NCBI RefSeq assembly: GCF_002019855.1
Contig: NZ_CM007717.1
Coordinates: 4,112,347-4,176,346, forward strand
Direction of reading: 5' to 3'
Origin: Streptomyces antibioticus
Lineage (GTDB): Bacteria > Actinomycetota > Actinomycetes > Streptomycetales > Streptomycetaceae
DNA: 64,000 nucleotides
The notes under the pieces are model-generated. The model saw only the letters and a list, made by a program, of their open reading frames with translations, was not told the DNA's origin and ran no database searches. Below are positions 59,255 through 64,000 of the stretch, piece by piece. A program made the position numbers and the translations under genes. Each line of letters begins with the position of its first letter. Position 1 is the first letter of the stretch.

Positions 59255-60670
59255 ATGCGGGACCCGCTGTCCGTCCTCACCGACGCCTTCACGGCCTTCC
59301 TCTTCGGCAAGGTCGAGACGACCCGGCTGCCCGTCCGCACCTCCACCGGCCAGGCCCAGGCGGTCTACCTGCCCACGGCCGCCCCCGGCCTCGGCGACTC
59401 CGGCGTCATCATCGGCCGCGAGGTGTACTCCGGCAAGGGCTACATCTACGACCCCTTCCAGCTCTACGGCCAGCAGCTCCCGGCCCCGCACTGGCTGGTC
59501 CTCGGCGAGTCCGGCAACGGCAAGTCGGCGCTGGAGAAGACGTACGTCCTGCGCCAGCTCCGCTTCCGCGACCGCCAGGTCGTCGTCCTGGACGCCCAGG
59601 GCGAGGACGGCGTCGGCGAATGGAACCTCATCGCGCAGGCGCTGGGAATAACTCCCATCCGCCTGGACCCGATGGCCGCCCTGAACCACGGCATCCGCCT
59701 CAACCCCCTGGACCCGTCCATCACCACCACGGGCCAGCTCGCGCTGCTGCGCACGATCATCGAGGTGGCGATGGGCCACGGCCTGGACGAACGCTCCGGC
59801 TTCGCCCTCAAGGTCGCGCACGCCTACGTCAACGAGACGATCGTCGAACGCCAGCCGGTCCTCATGGACATCGTCGAGCAGCTCCGTCACCCCGAGCCCG
59901 AGTCGGCCGAGGCGATGAACGTCGCCATAGACGACGTACGCGCCTGGGGCCTGGACGTCGCCCTGGTCCTGGACCGCCTGGTCGACGGCGACCTGCGCGG
60001 CATGTTCGACGGCCCGACCACGGTCGGCATCGACCTCGACGCGCCCCTGATCGTCTTCGACCTCTCGCACATCGACCGCAACTCCATCGCCATGCCCATC
60101 CTGATGGCGATCGTCGGCGTCTGGCTGGAGCACACCTGGATCCGCCCCGACCGGAAGAAGCGCATCTTCCTGGTCGAGGAGGCATGGCACATCATCAACA
60201 GCCCCTTCGTCGCCCAGCTCTTCCAGCGCCTGCTGAAGTTCGGCCGGCGCCTCGGCCTGTCCTTCGTCGCGGTGGTCCACCATCTCTCGGACGTCGTGGA
60301 CGGAGCGGCCGCGAAGGAGGCGGCGGCGATCCTGAAGATGGCCTCCACCAGGACGATCTACGCCCAGAAGGCCGACGAGGCACGGGCCACCGGCCGCGTC
60401 CTCGGCCTGCCCCGCTGGGCGGTGGAGATCATCCCCACGCTGACCCCCGGCATCGCCGTCTGGGACGTCAACGGCAATGTCCAGGTCGTCAAACACCTGG
60501 TCACGGAGACCGAACGCCCCCTGGTCTTCACGGACCGCGCGATGACGGAGTCCTCCGCCGACCGCCTGGCCTCCGACGACGCCCTGCGCGCCGCGGAACT
60601 CGAACAGGAGGAGCGGGCGGCGGCCTTCATGGAACAGCACCTGGGCGACTCGGAATCCACGGTGGCGTAG
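59255..60670 (+). CDS. cmdB: CmdB-position VirB4/TraC-like ATPase
   Basis: 471 aa. Walker A GESGNGKS at residues 84-91; Walker B IFLVEEAW at about 304-311; further VirB4 motifs VVHHLSDVV (about 343) and ILKMASTRTIYAQ. No TM helix, so attached to the membrane by partners. In S. coelicolor the equivalent CmdB is the ATP/GTP-binding member of the cmd operon. It probably energises the complex. Confidence 0.85.
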   Translation: MRDPLSVLTDAFTAFLFGKVETTRLPVRTSTGQAQAVYLPTAAPGLGDSGVIIGREVYSGKGYIYDPFQLYGQQLPAPHWLVLGESGNGKSALEKTYVLRQLRFRDRQVVVLDAQGEDGVGEWNLIAQALGITPIRLDPMAALNHGIRLNPLDPSITTTGQLALLRTIIEVAMGHGLDERSGFALKVAHAYVNETIVERQPVLMDIVEQLRHPEPESAEAMNVAIDDVRAWGLDVALVLDRLVDGDLRGMFDGPTTVGIDLDAPLIVFDLSHIDRNSIAMPILMAIVGVWLEHTWIRPDRKKRIFLVEEAWHIINSPFVAQLFQRLLKFGRRLGLSFVAVVHHLSDVVDGAAAKEAAAILKMASTRTIYAQKADEARATGRVLGLPRWAVEIIPTLTPGIAVWDVNGNVQVVKHLVTETERPLVFTDRAMTESSADRLASDDALRAAELEQEERAAAFMEQHLGDSESTVA

Positions 60671-60700
60671 TCGGCGCGGGCAGACAGGGAGTGCGGTGCG

Positions 60701-62155
60701 ATGAGACCGGGTGAGAACCGGCACGACGGCGGCCAGGGCGGCGGCGTCCCCGACGGCCTGCTGATCGGCATCATCGCGTTCCTGCTCGGCATCACCCTGC
60801 TGACCTGGACCGCGGCGGGCCTCGCCGCCCTCCTGGCGCACGGCGCCTGGCCCGAGGGGCTCAGCTTCACCCGCACCCCGCTGGCCATGCGCCATCTCGT
60901 CTCGGCGCCCCGCGACCTCCCGGCCGCCTGGCCGGACACGGCACCGCAGGCCCTGTCCGGCTACGGCCTCTTCTGGGGCCTGCTCATCGGCCAGTTGATG
61001 ATCCTCCTGGTCCTGGCCATCTTCACGATGGGCACCCTGGCCCGCTGGAAGGCGGTCCGCGCACGCAAGAGAGCCGGCGCCTACGACACCCCGCCGCCAC
61101 CGGAGCCCGCCCCTACGGCGACGGAATACCTCCCCGCCGCGCCGACCCCGTCGATCCCGGCCCCCGCCGCACCCCCCATCGCTCCGCTCACCGCCGCACC
61201 CCCCACCGCTCCGCTCACCGTCGAACGACCCACCGGCGCCGTCCACTTCGCCCCGCCCGCCGACCGCAGATCCCCCGCCGTCCAGGCCATCCAGGACGCC
61301 GAGGGCGCCACCCTGGTCGTCACCTCCGACCCCACCCTCTGGCAGGACACCAAGGACGCCCGCGCCAAACTGGGCCCGGTCCACCTTTACGACCCCGCCC
61401 ACCTCTGCGACACCCCGTCCCGCCTCCACTGGTCCCCGACCACGGGCTGCGAGGACAAGCCGACGGCGGCAGCCCGGGCCACCGCACTCCTGACCCCCGT
61501 GAAGCCGACGGCACGCCTCGACCAGGCGGTCAACGACACCGCCGAAACCCTGCTGCGCAGCTACCTGCACGCCGCCGCCCTCGACGGCCGCACCATCCGC
61601 CACGTCCACCGCTGGTGCCAGGGGACCGGCGTCCAGGAGGCGGTCCGCACCCTGCGCACCCACCCCAAGGCGGCCCCCGGCTCCGCCGGCGAACTCGAAG
61701 CCGCGCTGACCGCACACCCCGAACGCCGGGACATCGCCCACGAACTGACGACCCGGGCGCTCTCCGCCCTCTCCGTCGTCAACCTCCGCGAGGCATGTAC
61801 TCCAAACCGAACTGATGCCCTCGCCTTGGATTCCTTCGTGGACGAAGGGGGCAGTCTTTACGTGGTCGGCGAATCCATCGAGGACCCCAGGACGCATCCC
61901 GGCGCGATGCCGCTCCTCACGGCCCTCGTCTCCAGCGTGGTCGAGCGCGGCCGGCGCATGGCCGAACGGTCATCCTCCGGTCGCCTCGACCCACCACTGA
62001 CCCTGGTCCTGGACGACATCGCGGCCGTGGCCCCGCTCCCCCAGCTCCCGGACCTCCTCGCCTCCGGAGCCGACCAGGGCCTGCCCACCCTCGCCCTCCT
62101 CCGCTCCCGCGAACAGGCCAAGTCCCGCTGGCCCCACCACGACCTACCGCTCTAG
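60701..62155 (+). CDS. cmdA: CmdA-position VirD4/TraG-like protein lacking the P-loop
   Basis: 484 aa. TM helices at about residues 18-42 and 88-112, a Pro/Ala linker, then a T4CP-like domain: VVTSDPTLW (about 206) aligns with the VVTDPKGE block of VirD4, LGPVHLYDP follows as in that family, and LVLDDIA (about 434) is the Walker B position. No GxxxxGK(S/T) is present before VVTSDP, so ATP hydrolysis is doubtful. The chain ends just after ALLRSREQAKSRWP, short of the usual C-terminus. An AT-rich patch with unusual codons lies at 61795-61860. Confidence 0.75.
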   Translation: MRPGENRHDGGQGGGVPDGLLIGIIAFLLGITLLTWTAAGLAALLAHGAWPEGLSFTRTPLAMRHLVSAPRDLPAAWPDTAPQALSGYGLFWGLLIGQLMILLVLAIFTMGTLARWKAVRARKRAGAYDTPPPPEPAPTATEYLPAAPTPSIPAPAAPPIAPLTAAPPTAPLTVERPTGAVHFAPPADRRSPAVQAIQDAEGATLVVTSDPTLWQDTKDARAKLGPVHLYDPAHLCDTPSRLHWSPTTGCEDKPTAAARATALLTPVKPTARLDQAVNDTAETLLRSYLHAAALDGRTIRHVHRWCQGTGVQEAVRTLRTHPKAAPGSAGELEAALTAHPERRDIAHELTTRALSALSVVNLREACTPNRTDALALDSFVDEGGSLYVVGESIEDPRTHPGAMPLLTALVSSVVERGRRMAERSSSGRLDPPLTLVLDDIAAVAPLPQLPDLLASGADQGLPTLALLRSREQAKSRWPHHDLPL

Positions 62156-62689
62156 CACCAACTCCAACTCGGACTCCCCGGCCCCTTCCTCGAGCGCCAC
62201 GGTCACCCCACTGGCCACGAACCCCATCCGCCGGTACGCCGCCAACGCCGGCGCATTGTCCTCATGCACGATGAGCCGCACCCGCTCGAGCCCCAGCCCC
62301 CAGGCCCACTCCAACGCGGCATCGAACAACCCCCGGCTCACCGCGCCCCCACGCCACTCGGGCCGCACATACACCCCGACGACATGCCCTTGCCGACGCT
62401 CGACGTCGAACCCGGCCCAGTCGACCGTCCCGGCCTCCTCCACGAGCACAGTGACCGTGCCCACCCAGGTGCCGTCCCCGGCCACGGCGATGAACTGCCG
62501 CGCCCCGAGGGCCTCTTCACCGGCCCCGACGGCCCGCTCCTGCCAGAAGGTGTCCGGCCGCTCGACGGCGTCCTCGTACGTCTCCAGAAAGGCGAGCGGC
62601 GCCGCCGGATCCTTGAGCGCCAGCAACCGCAGCGCCTTCACGGACTCCCACTCGCCGGCCTGTATGCCCCGCACAATGAAGTCACTCAT
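62144..62689 (-). CDS. GNAT-family acetyltransferase
   Basis: 181 aa. VVGVYVRPEWRGGAVSRGLF is the acetyl-CoA loop (about residues 100-119), with VRLIVHEDNAPALAAYRRMG after it. Substrate unknown. It overlaps the end of the cmd operon by 12 bases tail to tail. Lies just downstream of the rRNA terminator; ATG 62689 avoids reading through the 5S gene. Confidence 0.88.
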   Translation of the reverse strand: MSDFIVRGIQAGEWESVKALRLLALKDPAAPLAFLETYEDAVERPDTFWQERAVGAGEEALGARQFIAVAGDGTWVGTVTVLVEEAGTVDWAGFDVERRQGHVVGVYVRPEWRGGAVSRGLFDAALEWAWGLGLERVRLIVHEDNAPALAAYRRMGFVASGVTVALEEGAGESELELVLER

Positions 62690-62722
62690 GGGGTTCACAG
62701 TAATAACCCCGGTAAACGCAGA

Positions 62723-62752
62723 AAACCCCGCACCATAAACGGTGCGGGGTTT
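62723..62752 (-). terminator. rRNA operon terminator
   Basis: Perfect 12-bp stem AAACCCCGCACC / GGTGCGGGGTTT with a six-base loop, followed on the reverse strand by a TTTTC run; 13 bases after the 5S gene. Confidence 0.93.
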
Positions 62753-62764
62753 CCCACAATGATT

Positions 62765-62883
62765 GTTCGGCGGTGTCCTACTCTCCCACAGGGTCCCCCC
62801 TGCAGTACCATCGGCGCTGTGAGGCTTAGCTTCCGGGTTCGGAATGTAACCGGGCGTTTCCCTCACGCTATGACCACCGAAAC
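62765..62883 (-). rRNA. rrf: 5S ribosomal RNA
   Basis: About 119 nt, reverse strand. 5' GTTTCGGTGGTCATAGCG and 3' GGACACCGCCGAAC pair as helix I; the conserved CCGAACCCGGAAGCTAAG loop and GCGCCGATGGTACTGC arm are present. Ends are set by helix I pairing and may be off by one or two bases. Confidence 0.96.
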
Positions 62884-62972
62884 ACTATGAAACTGTCCAG
62901 CCGCACCACGCCCTGACACGGGCGTGGGGCTGTTCGTGGTTTCAGAACCAACACAGTGGACGCGAGCAACTG

Positions 62973-64000
<1,028 letters not shown>

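Noticed and set aside
59084..61897. Reverse frame of 937 codons opposite the cmd genes
   Set aside because: Antisense to the Walker-motif ATPase and the VirD4-like gene; composition of a shadow frame.
52567..62155. Integrative conjugative element
   Set aside because: No integrase, relaxase, replication gene, tRNA attachment site or composition shift; the genes look like fixed core chromosome.
62144..62866. GNAT gene extended upstream to 62866
   Set aside because: The extension would translate the rRNA terminator and part of the 5S gene; the family start fits ATG 62689.

Overview
The window is chromosomal DNA from a Streptomyces-type actinomycete. It has very high GC with G/C-biased third positions, many GTG and ATG starts, ATGA-coupled operons, and the gene set of a conserved core-chromosome segment: GlnR, a Nur-type Fur regulator, the RsiG anti-sigma factor, mycothiol synthase, ppk, pstSCAB, CsoR, the cmd locus and an rRNA operon. 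No CRISPR array, transposase, integrase, relaxase or tRNA gene was recognised.

Layout. 1-5.6 kb: a truncated aminoglycoside-phosphotransferase-type gene and three paralogous GntR regulators of the DevA type. One sits in an operon with a HAD phosphatase (devA-devE), and two face tiny membrane-protein genes across palindromic intergenic regions. 5.9-19.1 kb: mostly reverse-strand genes for an Eis-like acetyltransferase, RsiG, D-aminoacyl-tRNA deacylase, YgfZ, Nur, a nitrobindin-like protein, a three-gene set of membrane-anchored proteins, a DsrE protein, thiosulfate sulfurtransferase with DUF1416 and a Cys-rich leader peptide, an LmeA-like protein and a MoaD/ThiS protein. 19.2-29 kb: an alpha/beta hydrolase, GlnR, a LacI regulator, an HtrA-like protease beside an MprAB-like two-component system, a secreted 5'-nucleotidase and MshD. 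29-37.4 kb: two ABC-export loci, one behind an ECF sigma/anti-sigma pair and one behind a YtrA-type GntR regulator with a 16+16 bp palindrome.

37.6-48 kb is a phosphate island: ppk, a CHAD protein and a Nudix hydrolase (overlapping genes), PHO boxes, pstS-pstC-pstA-pstB, then a Pit transporter and its DUF47/PhoU-like partner on the other strand. 48-54.8 kb: CsoR with its operator, small conserved proteins, a lipoprotein, a berberine-bridge-type flavoenzyme, a PAP2 phosphatase, a transglycosylase/NlpC-P60 wall hydrolase, a DUF397 protein and a GNAT. 55-62.2 kb: a six-gene operon matching the cmdA-F locus; its products look like a rearranged type IV secretion core (small two-TM protein, VirB8-like, VirB6-like, a VirB4 split into two genes, and a VirD4-like protein lacking a P-loop). 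The right end holds a GNAT gene, then the 5S gene and the 3' third of a 23S gene of an rRNA operon on the reverse strand.

Points most worth attention: the DevA-paralogue/micro-membrane-protein pairs with shared operators; the cmd T4SS-like machine with its P-loop-less coupling protein; two micro-ORFs linked to both neighbours by ATGA overlaps; a cysteine-rich attenuator-type leader peptide; and tandem repeats that contain and multiply the stop codons of three unrelated genes.
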